Of a stretch of 27,107 nucleotides of DNA, positions 7,970-15,921 are shown piece by piece. The stretch's first letter is position 1, and each line of letters opens with the position of its first letter. The stretch is taken from the NCBI RefSeq assembly GCF_000169335.1, contig NZ_AAXW01000057.1:1-27107 (forward strand). The letters run 5' to 3'. A program made the translations under genes and the position numbers. The notes beneath the pieces were generated by a model. It was not told where the DNA came from. It saw only the letters and a program-made list of their open reading frames with translations, and ran no database searches. This stretch comes from Crocosphaera chwakensis CCY0110 (GTDB taxonomy: Bacteria; Cyanobacteriota; Cyanobacteriia; Cyanobacteriales; Microcystaceae).

Positions 7970-8794
7970 TTAGCGTTTTGCCTTGGGACGAGCAGGAGCT
8001 TTAGGTCCTTTGGGGCTACTAATTTCAGATTTTAAACCAATCCAACCAATAACACTATAAACAATAGCTAACATCAAACTACTTAACCCAATACGAAGAC
8101 TTTGTTTTAAGGCTTGGGTTGTGGCTTGACTCTCAGCTTGTTTACGACGTTCTAGGAGTTGAGTTTCTAATTGATTTTTCAACTCTTCGGTTCTTTTTTT
8201 GTATTCTTCAGGATTTTGTGATAAATCTCGTAATCCTTGTAACTGTTGACGTTGCTGACGTAAGGTTTCTAACTGTTGAACATTCAACTGTTGTCCTTGA
8301 ACTTGACCTGCTTCGATCGCTTGGTTGAGTCGTTGAATCTGCTGATTGAGTTGATTAGGATTTCTAGACAAGGTATCAACCTGAGTTAGAAACTGTTGAA
8401 TTTGTTCAGCACCTTGACCAGCACCTTGTTGAATCCGTTCTAAGGCATCAGTTTTAGCACTATTGAGGTTATTTAGGTGTAAAGGAACCATCAATAAAAA
8501 TAGTAATCCCAAAAGAGCAGATAAGATATAAACGGGTAATTTAAGATTAAATCCTGACTTTTTTAAGGGGTTAGGGTCAACCAAACCATCAATCAGATAA
8601 CCTACTAAAATAAAACCAATACCCACCAAAGGCACCACCCCTCGGTCCACAATACTGGTCACTAGGCCAATTTGCCATGATTGATTCTCGAAGTTGAGAG
8701 GAACTGCAAGGGTTATATAATCCAACAGAGAAGAGAGGATAAAAATGACCCCAATCAGTTTGAGAACTAAAGATGTAAAGGCTGAATAATTCAT
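7970..8794 (-). CDS. HpsJ-like membrane protein with coiled coil
   Basis: A 274-aa integral membrane protein. Hydrophobic segments lie at about residues 8-30, 47-67, 85-105 and 232-252. Between the third and fourth is a Gln-rich coiled coil (about 110-220), and the C-terminus is basic and Pro/Lys-rich. The arrangement fits HpsJ-like proteins, linked in filamentous cyanobacteria to export of a motility-related polysaccharide and sometimes to cyanoexosortases. No other hps genes are next to it, so that role is only inferred here. The start is ATG at 8794; the first residues MNYSAFTSLVLKLIGVIF lead straight into the first membrane segment. Confidence 0.6.
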   Translation of the reverse strand: MNYSAFTSLVLKLIGVIFILSSLLDYITLAVPLNFENQSWQIGLVTSIVDRGVVPLVGIGFILVGYLIDGLVDPNPLKKSGFNLKLPVYILSALLGLLFLLMVPLHLNNLNSAKTDALERIQQGAGQGAEQIQQFLTQVDTLSRNPNQLNQQIQRLNQAIEAGQVQGQQLNVQQLETLRQQRQQLQGLRDLSQNPEEYKKRTEELKNQLETQLLERRKQAESQATTQALKQSLRIGLSSLMLAIVYSVIGWIGLKSEISSPKGPKAPARPKAKR

Positions 8795-9059
8795 TGTTTT
8801 TATCAGTTTGTGGATAGCATTTCGTTAAAGATAACAACCAACAGGAACAATCCCCTGTTTGTTAAGAGATTCAATTATTAGGTGCGGGAGTTTTTATAAT
8901 GGATTCGGCTAAATCGCCCATTAACCAGGAACATAACTGTTAAACCTGGCTACGAGCTTAAAAGATTTAGGGTAAATTCGCAAGGTACAGACTTCTAGTC
9001 ACTACAATGATAGTCTAAACGTTGCTAAAAAGTTTCTAAAGGCGAGAATAGATTAAGGA

Positions 9060-9785
9060 ATGACACACATACAAGTATTATCCGATAAACCCACTCTCAT
9101 CGCTCACGCACTAGATTTAATCGTCGACAAAATTCATACTACCTTACAACAACAAGATCAAGATAAGTTTACCCTAGCTTTAGCTGGTGGTAGTACCCCC
9201 AAACCTCTGTACGAAGCTCTGGCTAAACAGTCTTTACCTTTAGAAAAAATTCATATTTTTTGGGGTGATGAGCGTTATGTGGCTGCTGATCATGCTGACA
9301 GTAACCAACTTATGGCTCGTCAAGCTTGGTTAGAGCAAGTTGATTTTCCTCCCTCTAACATTCATGTTATGCCTACGAGTGGTAACGATCCTTCTCTAGA
9401 TGCTCAAACCCATGACCAAGAATTACGAGAATTTTTCGAGGTTAAACCAGGAGAATTTCCAACATTTGATATTATCTTATTGGGAATGGGAGATGATGGT
9501 CACACTGCCTCTTTATTTCCCCAAACAGAAGCTTTAACCGTCAGCGATCGCTTAGTAACTGTAGGAAACAAGGACGGAACACCTCGTTTAACTTTTACCT
9601 ATCCGTTGATCAATCATGCCCGTTGTGTCATCTTCTTAGTGGCAGGAGAAAATAAACGCCCTGCATTAGCTCAGATTTTTTCCCCTGATGGTGATCCAAC
9701 CCTTTATCCAGCTAAGGCGGTTCAACCTCAGGGTGAACTTATCTGGTTGTTAGATGAAGCAGCCGGGGGAGAGTTAAATACCTAG
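9060..9785 (+). CDS. pgl: 6-phosphogluconolactonase
   Basis: Hydrolyses 6-phosphogluconolactone to 6-phosphogluconate in the oxidative pentose phosphate pathway, the main NADPH source of cyanobacteria in the dark. The 241-aa protein has the family signatures LALAGGSTPKPLYEAL (phosphate binding), IFWGDERYV, SNQLMARQAWL and ILLGMGDDGHTASLFP. Length and order match Pgl/DevB. The ATG at 9060 follows AAGGA closely. The 265-bp spacer upstream holds only a weak inverted repeat (AACAGG/CCTGTT at 8840-8859). It appears to be a single-gene unit. Confidence 0.95.
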   Translation: MTHIQVLSDKPTLIAHALDLIVDKIHTTLQQQDQDKFTLALAGGSTPKPLYEALAKQSLPLEKIHIFWGDERYVAADHADSNQLMARQAWLEQVDFPPSNIHVMPTSGNDPSLDAQTHDQELREFFEVKPGEFPTFDIILLGMGDDGHTASLFPQTEALTVSDRLVTVGNKDGTPRLTFTYPLINHARCVIFLVAGENKRPALAQIFSPDGDPTLYPAKAVQPQGELIWLLDEAAGGELNT

Positions 9786-9819
9786 AGAAAAATCAAGGTT
9801 ACTTGTTAAAGGAGTCAGG

Positions 9820-9875
9820 GGGAGCAGAGGGAGCAGAGGGAGCAGAGAGAGCAGGGAGCAGAGGGAGCAGGGAGA
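9820..9875. repeat. Purine-rich GGGAGCAGA tandem repeat
   Basis: About seven imperfect units of GAGCAGAG/GGGAGCAG follow the pgl stop. The type is common in cyanobacterial intergenic regions. No coding potential. Confidence 0.75.
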
Positions 9876-9892
9876 CTGTATAAACAATGACA

Positions 9893-9915
9893 AACAGGGC
9901 TTTAACTTCCCTGTT
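9893..9915 (+). terminator. Possible pgl terminator stem-loop
   Basis: AACAGGG (9893-9899) pairs perfectly with CCCTGTT (9909-9915) across a 9-nt loop. The following GCCTCTTGCCTT is pyrimidine-rich but is not a clear T tract, so the terminator call is weak. Confidence 0.35.
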
Positions 9916-9961
9916 GCCTCTTGCCTTAAAAAGTTATTGATATTTCTTAAGACAGTTGATT

Positions 9962-10720
9962 ATGATTACTTGTCCAAATTGTGAACATCAAAACCCCGAT
10001 GGGGCAATTCAGTGCGAAGCTTGTTTTACCCCTCTTCCTCAATTGGTTAATTGTGGTAACTGTGGTCAGCCTTTACTCAGTAATGCCACGTTTTGTGGGG
10101 AATGTGGGGCTGCCCATCCCTTTAAAGGTTCAACGACAACAGAAGAATCATCCTCACCTCCACCCCCACCAACAAGCAGCAATATTCCTGAATCATCCTC
10201 GCCTCCACCCCCACCAACAAGCAGCAATATTCCTGAATCATCCTCACCTCCACCTCCACCAACAAGCAGCAATATTCCTGAATCATCCTCGCCTCCGCCC
10301 CCACCAACAAGTAGCAATATTCCTGAATCATCCTCACCTCCACCTCCACCAACGCCCAAACCAGCAGCCAACGCACGAACTCAGCTACAAACCCAAACCG
10401 CTAGTTTACTCCATGTTCAAACTGATACTAAACTCGAACTTCCCCAAGGACTAGATATTATCCATGTCGGGAAACCCAATGACCAAATTCCGCCGGATCT
10501 CGATGTTTCAGGATTACCTGATTCTGACGTGGTTTCTCGTATTCATGCTGATATTCGCAACGAAGCCGGGATCTTTTATATCGAAGACGTAGGCAGTTCC
10601 AATGGTACTTATATTAATTACAACGTCTTACCTCCAGGAAACCGTCACCGACTACGACCAGGCGATCGCATTTCTCTGGGTAAAGGGGATTTAGTTACCT
10701 TTGTTTTTCAGTTATCGTAG
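9962..10720 (+). CDS. Zinc-ribbon and FHA domain protein with Pro-rich linker
   Basis: The N-terminus has two zinc-ribbon CxxC pairs (CPNC...CEAC and CGNC...CGEC). A repetitive Ser/Pro linker of about 70 residues follows (four copies of a 15-aa unit plus a partial one), then a C-terminal FHA domain. The FHA core shows SRIHADI and VGSSNGTYIN, including the Arg, Ser and Asn residues that bind phosphothreonine. It probably docks to a Thr-phosphorylated partner, perhaps a Ser/Thr kinase target; no kinase gene is in the window. I chose ATG at 9962 (MITCPNC) over an in-frame TTG at 9956. Confidence 0.88.
   Translation: MITCPNCEHQNPDGAIQCEACFTPLPQLVNCGNCGQPLLSNATFCGECGAAHPFKGSTTTEESSSPPPPPTSSNIPESSSPPPPPTSSNIPESSSPPPPPTSSNIPESSSPPPPPTSSNIPESSSPPPPPTPKPAANARTQLQTQTASLLHVQTDTKLELPQGLDIIHVGKPNDQIPPDLDVSGLPDSDVVSRIHADIRNEAGIFYIEDVGSSNGTYINYNVLPPGNRHRLRPGDRISLGKGDLVTFVFQLS
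10145..10357 (+). repeat. 45-bp coding tandem repeat in the FHA protein
   Basis: Four units of 45 bp (10145-10189, 10190-10234, 10235-10279, 10280-10324) plus a partial fifth encode ESSSPPPPPTSSNIP. Units differ only at silent sites (TCA/TCG, CCC/CCT, CCA/CCG, AGC/AGT), so the protein repeat is exact. Confidence 0.92.
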
Positions 10721-10754
10721 AATAGTAAAAAATAAAAGGTATTTTTAGCTATCA

Positions 10755-12194
10755 ATGACCCAAGTCCTAGAAACCTGGTTAAAACAAATCGAGATTCCTG
10801 CCGATTGGATCGGGTTACGCCAAGTAACTGAAACTTCTACGCTACGCTACGTTAGAGATGGTAAACCCCAAAGCAACGGACGTAGCCACAGCAAAGGGGT
10901 GATGGTAGAAGTCTTGGCGAAGGGACAAATGGGTTATTGTGCCACTAATCATTTAACCTTAGGTAATATTAAGCTGGCCGCAGAAATTGCCTATCAACAA
11001 GCAGTAACGGCTGCTGAATGGGGAATCTACCCCTTTACCGTAGAACAACGCCCTAAAGCGGTAGGAACCTATTATTCTCCTTATCTCAAACCCCTAGATA
11101 TTCTCAGTCCTAAAGATATTAATGATCTCCTCCTGAAAGTTAATGAAACCCTCAAAGTTAACGATAAAATTGTTAGCACTTCTGCGATCGCTCGTCTGGT
11201 AGAAACAGAAATTCAACTGGTTAGTAGTAATGGGTCTGATGCTTATCAAAAGTTTCTCTTGATCACCACAGATTACACCGCAACGGCACAAGATGGCAAT
11301 ATTATTCAAAAACGCACTGATAACGGACTTACGGCCCGCTCCTATCAAGGGGGGATGGAATGCCTTGACGAGACAGAAGTTTTAGGGCGGGCGAAAAAGA
11401 TCGCAGAACAAGCATTAGAATTATTATCGGCCCCAGACTGTCCTACTACTACTACGACTTTAGTTTTAGCCCCAGACCAAATGATGCTACAAATTCATGA
11501 AAGCATAGGTCATCCCTTGGAACTTGATCGCATTTTAGGGGACGAACGCAACTACGCTGGATCAAGCTTTGTGAAATTAGAAGATTTTGGCCAGTTAGTC
11601 TATGGTTCCCCTCTGATGAATGTTACCTTTGATCCGTCGGTATCGGGACAATTTGCTAGTTATCGCTTTGATGATGGGGGAAATTTAGCCACTCGTGAAT
11701 ATTTAATCAAAGAAGGGATATTATTACGAGGATTAGGGAGTAAAGAAAGTCAAATTAGGTCAAACGTGCCAGGAGTGTCTAACTTACGGGCGTCTTCGTG
11801 GAATCGTCCCCCTATTGACCGCATGGCTAATATTAACCTTGAACCGGGAAACACTTCTTTTGATGAGATGATCAGCAACATCGAATCAGGAGTTTACATG
11901 GAGTCTAACCGATCCTGGTCTATTGATGATTATCGCAATAAGTTTCAATTTGGTTGTGAATATGCCAAACTCATCGAAAATGGCAAGCTCACCAAAACTC
12001 TGAAAAATCCTAATTATCGGGGCATTACTAACCAATTTTGGCGAAGTTTATCACAACTAGGCGATCGCTCTACTTTGGGGATATATGGTACCCCTAGCTG
12101 TGGAAAAGGCGAACCTAATCAAGCGATCCGCGTTGGCCATGCGTCTCCTGTTTGCGCTTTTGATAATATCGAAGTGTTTGGCGGAGTCGGTTAA
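10755..12194 (+). CDS. tldD: TldD-type metalloprotease
   Basis: TldD/PmbA proteins form a zinc protease that degrades or trims peptides, best known from microcin and CcdA processing. The 479-aa protein carries the HExxxH motif as H248-E-S-I-G-H253, which identifies the TldD half rather than the motif-less PmbA half. The conserved C-terminal region is GTPSCGKGEPNQ. No pmbA-like partner follows here; in cyanobacteria the two are often unlinked. The ATG at 10755 lies 34 nt after the FHA gene, so the two could share a transcript. Confidence 0.88.
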   Translation: MTQVLETWLKQIEIPADWIGLRQVTETSTLRYVRDGKPQSNGRSHSKGVMVEVLAKGQMGYCATNHLTLGNIKLAAEIAYQQAVTAAEWGIYPFTVEQRPKAVGTYYSPYLKPLDILSPKDINDLLLKVNETLKVNDKIVSTSAIARLVETEIQLVSSNGSDAYQKFLLITTDYTATAQDGNIIQKRTDNGLTARSYQGGMECLDETEVLGRAKKIAEQALELLSAPDCPTTTTTLVLAPDQMMLQIHESIGHPLELDRILGDERNYAGSSFVKLEDFGQLVYGSPLMNVTFDPSVSGQFASYRFDDGGNLATREYLIKEGILLRGLGSKESQIRSNVPGVSNLRASSWNRPPIDRMANINLEPGNTSFDEMISNIESGVYMESNRSWSIDDYRNKFQFGCEYAKLIENGKLTKTLKNPNYRGITNQFWRSLSQLGDRSTLGIYGTPSCGKGEPNQAIRVGHASPVCAFDNIEVFGGVG

Positions 12195-12307
12195 TTATTT
12201 CATATTTCTTTAATATTAAGTTTTATTACGTTAAGATAAGAAATAACACTGACGGATAACTAAAGCAGTGCAGAAATTCGTGTTTGACATTTTTAATATT
12301 TTTATTT

Positions 12308-12335
12308 GTCATTCCGAAGAACGAGGAATCTCATC
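12308..12335. repeat. Dispersed-repeat-like palindrome (GTCATTCCGA...GAGGAATCTC)
   Basis: The sequence contains ATTCC and GGAAT arms around GAAGAACGA and resembles an intergenic repeat family seen in many bacteria (consensus roughly GTCATTCCGAG...GAGGAATCTC). It lies in the 208-bp spacer before the small exported-protein gene; nothing else is recognised there. Confidence 0.45.
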
Positions 12336-12402
12336 AACGTTCTCAGCACAATGCGTAATGCTAGATCATCCGTAATGTTTTAACGCACTCACTACAATTC
12401 TC

Positions 12403-12795
12403 ATGTTAAAAAAAATTATTGCTCCGATTATTGCACTAACTTTTGCTATTACCACGTTAACGGTTCTTGGTTTAAATTTAACAAGTCTTGCTCAATCTCA
12501 TATTGAGGATCAAGATTACTTTATTAAAGTGGATCGTCAAGCTAATGTAGCTATTGTAGAACCCAATTATGGTAAGTTTTTTCATCCCGATCCGGACGTG
12601 GAAGGCGATCCTACAGGACAGGTTTTATATCAAGCTTTAAGCGAAATTAATCAGGAATACGGGGTAAAAGAAGCGATGATGGTTCGCTTTGAACGGAAAG
12701 GCTACATGGTTCCCAATTTGTACGTTTTTCTTAAGTCCAATCAACCTCAAGAAACTTTAGCAGATAGTCAGTCTGCTAGACAATTATCTATGTAA
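12403..12795 (+). CDS. Small exported protein of unknown function
   Basis: A 130-aa protein with a clear N-terminal signal sequence: a positively charged start (MLKK), a hydrophobic core of about 20 residues, and a likely cleavage after ...SLAQS (near residue 32). The mature part of about 98 aa is mixed alpha/beta in composition, lacks cysteines and shows no motif I recognise. A strong terminator follows, so the gene ends its own transcript. Function unknown; a periplasmic or lumenal location is inferred from the signal peptide. Confidence 0.7.
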   Translation: MLKKIIAPIIALTFAITTLTVLGLNLTSLAQSHIEDQDYFIKVDRQANVAIVEPNYGKFFHPDPDVEGDPTGQVLYQALSEINQEYGVKEAMMVRFERKGYMVPNLYVFLKSNQPQETLADSQSARQLSM

Positions 12796-12821
12796 TTAAA
12801 CGAAAAAATTAATTTCTATCA

Positions 12822-12860
12822 AAATAAGTATCTTATGGTTTTATAAGATACTTATTTTTT
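12822..12860 (+). terminator. Strong rho-independent terminator
   Basis: AAATAAGTATCTTA (12822-12835) pairs perfectly with TAAGATACTTATTT (12843-12856) across a 7-nt loop. The distal arm runs into a T-rich tract. It ends transcription of the exported-protein gene. Confidence 0.9.
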
Positions 12861-12963
12861 ATTGCTTTGCTTCTATTCAAAATATTACTTAAGAAATATT
12901 GTGAGTTTCTGTTGTTATTATGGGAACCCTAGAAAAGTGTCTCTTTATTTATCTATAAATATA

Positions 12964-14433
12964 ATGACGAATGATATAAGACAATATTATCAAGTCTTAG
13001 GGGTTTCTGCTGATGCTGATCTTAGGGAAGTTAAACAAGTTTATCGACAATTAGCAAAACTATGGCACCCTGATAATTTTCATGATAATCCACAACAGCA
13101 ACAACAAGCAGAAATAAAATTTAAAGTTATTGTTGAAGCTTATGAAGTCATTAAAGATTATCTCAAAAACGATAAATCTCTCTCTAAAGCTTCAAACATT
13201 CATGTCAAAAAAACGAATCCTGAGTTTCATTATCAGCAAGGAACAATTTATGCGGAAACAGAACAGTATCAAGATGCAATTGCTGAATTTTCTAAAGCAA
13301 TTTATTTAGATAAAAATTATATTAAAGCTTATCAATATCGAGGATTTATTTTTTCTAAATTAGGGTATGAAAATAGAGCAAATGCTGACTTTAAGAAAGT
13401 TGATGAAATTAAACTAAAAGAAATTTATCAAGAATCTTCATCTAAAGTTGATTGTGAAAATAATAAACCAGATTCAAAACAAGAAAGTAACTCTGGTTCA
13501 AGGAACCAATCACACAAAGCTAACGTTGATTATTCTCCTAGAAAATGGAAATTATCACAAGAAATAAAAGGACATTCTCAACCCGTTAATTTAGTCGCTA
13601 TTAGTTCTAATTCTCAAATATTAGCGAGTGTTGCTCAATCTAAAACTATTAAGTTATGGAATTTATCAAAAGGATATCAAATTACATTACTATCTCAACA
13701 TAAATCATTAGTACGTTGTTTAAAATTTACGCCGAATAATCAATACTTGATTAGCGGAAGTGAAGACAAAACGATTATTATTTGGGACTTGAAAAGCTAT
13801 CAAGGGACAATTTTAGGAAGAGAAAAAAATGGACATAATAAAGCGGTATTGAGTTTAGATATTAGTTCTGATAGTAAACATTTAATTAGTGGAAGTGCTG
13901 ATAAAACTACTAAAATTTGGTCACTAATTTCTAAAGAAGATCCCTATACATTAACTGGATATGGCAACGAAATTTTAACGATTTCTATGAGTCCTAATGG
14001 AGACTTTTTCGTATCAGGAGGATTAGAAAAGTTTGTGAGAATTAGATGTATTGATACAGGAAAGATAATTCGTTCTATCAAAATTAATTCAGGAATAACA
14101 TCTTTAGCTTTTAGTCCTGATAATCAGTTATTAGTTATAGGGGGATTAGATAGAGTAATTCGCTTATGGAATTGGCAAACAGGGGAAGAAATTGGACAAT
14201 TAACGGGACATTTAGAGACAATTTCTCAACTACTATTCAGAGATAATGGAAAGGAATTAATCAGCATCAGTTATCATGAACCAGTCAAAATATGGAATAT
14301 TGAAACTTTAGAACAAATTGACAGTGTAAATAATCATTCTAAAGGTATTTTATGTGGCGATATTAGTTCTAATGGTAAAACTTTAGTAATAGGTAGTGAC
14401 GATAATACTATTCGAGTTTTTTACTTAAAATAG
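12964..14433 (+). CDS. DnaJ-domain / TPR / WD40 fusion protein
   Basis: From ATG 12964 the protein is 489 aa; an in-frame upstream extension to 12862 is rejected because it starts just after a terminator and gives unrelated sequence. Residues about 5-70 are a J domain with the HPD motif at 35-37 (LWHPDNFHD), which stimulates Hsp70 ATPase. Residues about 88-150 are two TPR-like helices pairs (YAETEQYQDAIAEFSKAI). A charged Ser/Lys linker leads to about seven WD40 repeats from residue 195 to the end, with units ending IKLWNL, IIIWDL, TKIWSL, IRLWNW, VKIWNI. It looks like an Hsp70 co-chaperone with a beta-propeller substrate or scaffold module. It stands alone between two spacers. Confidence 0.88.
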   Translation: MTNDIRQYYQVLGVSADADLREVKQVYRQLAKLWHPDNFHDNPQQQQQAEIKFKVIVEAYEVIKDYLKNDKSLSKASNIHVKKTNPEFHYQQGTIYAETEQYQDAIAEFSKAIYLDKNYIKAYQYRGFIFSKLGYENRANADFKKVDEIKLKEIYQESSSKVDCENNKPDSKQESNSGSRNQSHKANVDYSPRKWKLSQEIKGHSQPVNLVAISSNSQILASVAQSKTIKLWNLSKGYQITLLSQHKSLVRCLKFTPNNQYLISGSEDKTIIIWDLKSYQGTILGREKNGHNKAVLSLDISSDSKHLISGSADKTTKIWSLISKEDPYTLTGYGNEILTISMSPNGDFFVSGGLEKFVRIRCIDTGKIIRSIKINSGITSLAFSPDNQLLVIGGLDRVIRLWNWQTGEEIGQLTGHLETISQLLFRDNGKELISISYHEPVKIWNIETLEQIDSVNNHSKGILCGDISSNGKTLVIGSDDNTIRVFYLK

Positions 14434-14711
14434 TATTTATGTTATTGAGTTATTAAATTTTCTGCGCTTATTGGTATAATGAAATTTAGTATCCTTCTAT
14501 AAAGACTACTTTTAACTGAGGTTTTACATTAGTACAAAAACACATAACAAAATATAAATTCTCAAGAAGTTACAGTCAAAATACATACTGTTCCTCGTTC
14601 CAGAGTTTCCTATTACCTTTCCCAACTAACTAATTTTGTCGAAAGTGTAGGATATAAGTATAAAATAAAGAGATGAATTAGTAAGACTAAGATAAAGCTT
14701 TGGACGACAGA

Positions 14712-15386
14712 ATGAAATTAAAAGAAGAACTACTAAGCAAAATTGAACAACTGAAAACCCCCATAGACATTAAACTGGGTTCTCCTATTACGGATGTTCA
14801 ATTCAACGATTCCGTGGTTCAAGAAATTGATTATTTAACTCAAAAAGTAGAAGCTCAAAATCCTAATTTATTACCTTTATGTTATGCAGTTAATCTTTTA
14901 GATGGGGTTTGGCAGTTGCAATATTCAACCTCTAGGGAAATTCGTTCATTGACTAAATTAAAATACGGCTTAAAAGTTGGGGCAGTTTATCAAGTGATTG
15001 ATCTTAAAAACAAATCTTTTTTTAATCAAGCCTTTGTTAAACATCGTTTAGGTTTAGTATCAGGCTATGTTTTAGTAACCGCTACGTTTGAAGCAGCTAA
15101 AGAAAACTATTCTCCACTCCCTGATAAACGATTAAATATTGACTTTAAAAAACGCTATTTAGCCATAGAAAATATTGGTGGATTAACCACACCACAATTA
15201 AATCCTTTTAAAATTGTACCAGCACGTAATCCTAAAGGAAGAGTACCAGTTTTTGATATTACTTATTTAGATGAAACCTTACGAATTGGACGAGGAGGAG
15301 ATGGGGGAGTTTATATTTTATCTAAGGTAGAGAAACAATTGCCTATTTCACAATTGATAGCATTATCAATGTCTAAATATCAATAA
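14712..15386 (+). CDS. PAP/fibrillin family (plastoglobulin-like) protein
   Basis: A 224-aa protein of the PAP/fibrillin family, lipid-associated proteins shared by cyanobacteria and plastids and tied to membrane and photoprotection. The family features are NLLDGVWQLQYSTSREIRSL near residue 65, a central beta-rich region, and the C-terminal block FDITYLDETLRIGRGGDGGVYIL. I take ATG 14712 rather than an in-frame TTG at 14700. The 266-bp spacer upstream shows no gene; a TTCCTCGTTCCAGAG stretch near 14591-14605 recalls a common cyanobacterial intergenic repeat. Confidence 0.85.
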   Translation: MKLKEELLSKIEQLKTPIDIKLGSPITDVQFNDSVVQEIDYLTQKVEAQNPNLLPLCYAVNLLDGVWQLQYSTSREIRSLTKLKYGLKVGAVYQVIDLKNKSFFNQAFVKHRLGLVSGYVLVTATFEAAKENYSPLPDKRLNIDFKKRYLAIENIGGLTTPQLNPFKIVPARNPKGRVPVFDITYLDETLRIGRGGDGGVYILSKVEKQLPISQLIALSMSKYQ

Positions 15387-15475
15387 TGATTTTGCCTTAA
15401 AGATAAACAATATAAGCTAAAATATAGCTGTTTTCTTCGTTATTATATTGAGTTATTTCTTTTTTTGTAATTGTC

Positions 15476-15639
15476 ATGAAAGGTGTTATTTTTAATCGAT
15501 ATAGTTCTCCTGATGTTCTAGAATATACAGAAGTAACGAAACCTTCTCCTACTGCTAAACAATTACTAATTAAAGTTTTTGCTAGTAGTGTTAATCCGGT
15601 TGATTGGAAAATTCGTCGCGGAATGTTGAAATTTATTAT
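15476..15639 (+). pseudogene. Truncated MDR/quinone oxidoreductase-like gene
   Basis: The first ~54 residues (MKGVIFNRYSSPDVLEYTEV... through SVNPVDWKIRRGMLKFI) are the N-terminus of a zinc-independent MDR (quinone oxidoreductase-like) dehydrogenase. The match stops just after GMLKF, where the family continues with a TGNKFPxILG-type segment. The break coincides with TTAT at 15636-15639 and the left end of an IS200/IS605-type element. The NAD(P)-binding domain is missing, and no second half is found after the element near 21740, so the gene is dead. Confidence 0.8.
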
Positions 15640-15655
15640 CTTTGAAGCGATAAGA

Positions 15656-15675
15656 CCCTCACGTCCCGTGAAGGG
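15656..15675. repeat. IS200/IS605 left-end hairpin
   Basis: CCCTCACG and CGTGAAGGG pair around TCC, leaving one bulged A. A bulged hairpin close to the left end, 16 nt from a tetranucleotide target (TTAT), fits the recognition structures of Y1 single-strand transposases. Confidence 0.65.
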
Positions 15676-15760
15676 ATGTAAGCGGATTTTACAATAGCGG
15701 TCGCCATTTTGTAAGATATAGAATATGATTAGCATATCAACATCAAGCATCTCTGTCGAT

Positions 15761-15889
15761 ATGCTTAATCTAACGTACAATTACAAGCTACAGCCAACTA
15801 AAAAACATATAGAGCTAATTGAACATAATCTAGATTATGTCGATTACAACGTCCACAACGTAGAACTGAAGAGGAATACACGGTATTAG
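15761..15889 (+). pseudogene. TnpB (IS605 OrfB) N-terminal fragment
   Basis: The 42-codon frame opens MLNLTYNYKLQPTKKHIELI, the typical N-terminus of cyanobacterial TnpB RNA-guided nucleases, and continues as EHNLD. The family likeness fades after about residue 27, and TAG stops the frame at 15887-15889. The junction with the inserted transposon must lie between about 15840 and 15921. Confidence 0.8.
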
Positions 15890-15921
15890 TAGTATAAACA
15901 GCGTGTATCCCTATTGTCGTT

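Noticed and set aside
10145..10357. Regularly spaced repeats as a CRISPR array
   Set aside because: The 45-bp units are directly adjacent without unique spacers, are in frame, and encode a protein repeat.
10066..10371. Open minus-strand frames, Gly-rich, across the FHA protein repeats
   Set aside because: They are the mirror of the Pro-rich coding repeat; the plus-strand frame has zinc-ribbon and FHA domains on both sides.
10838..10856. CTACGCTACGCTACG short repeat near the start of tldD
   Set aside because: It is in frame within a conserved-length protein and too short to call a separate element.
15397..15780. 127-codon minus-strand open frame
   Set aside because: It runs antisense over the truncated MDR gene and the IS left end and shows no family motif.
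15874..15910. ATACACG/CGTGTAT hairpin as a terminator for the helicase operon
   Set aside because: The 19-nt loop is long and there is no T tract on the minus strand; it may instead belong to the transposon end.
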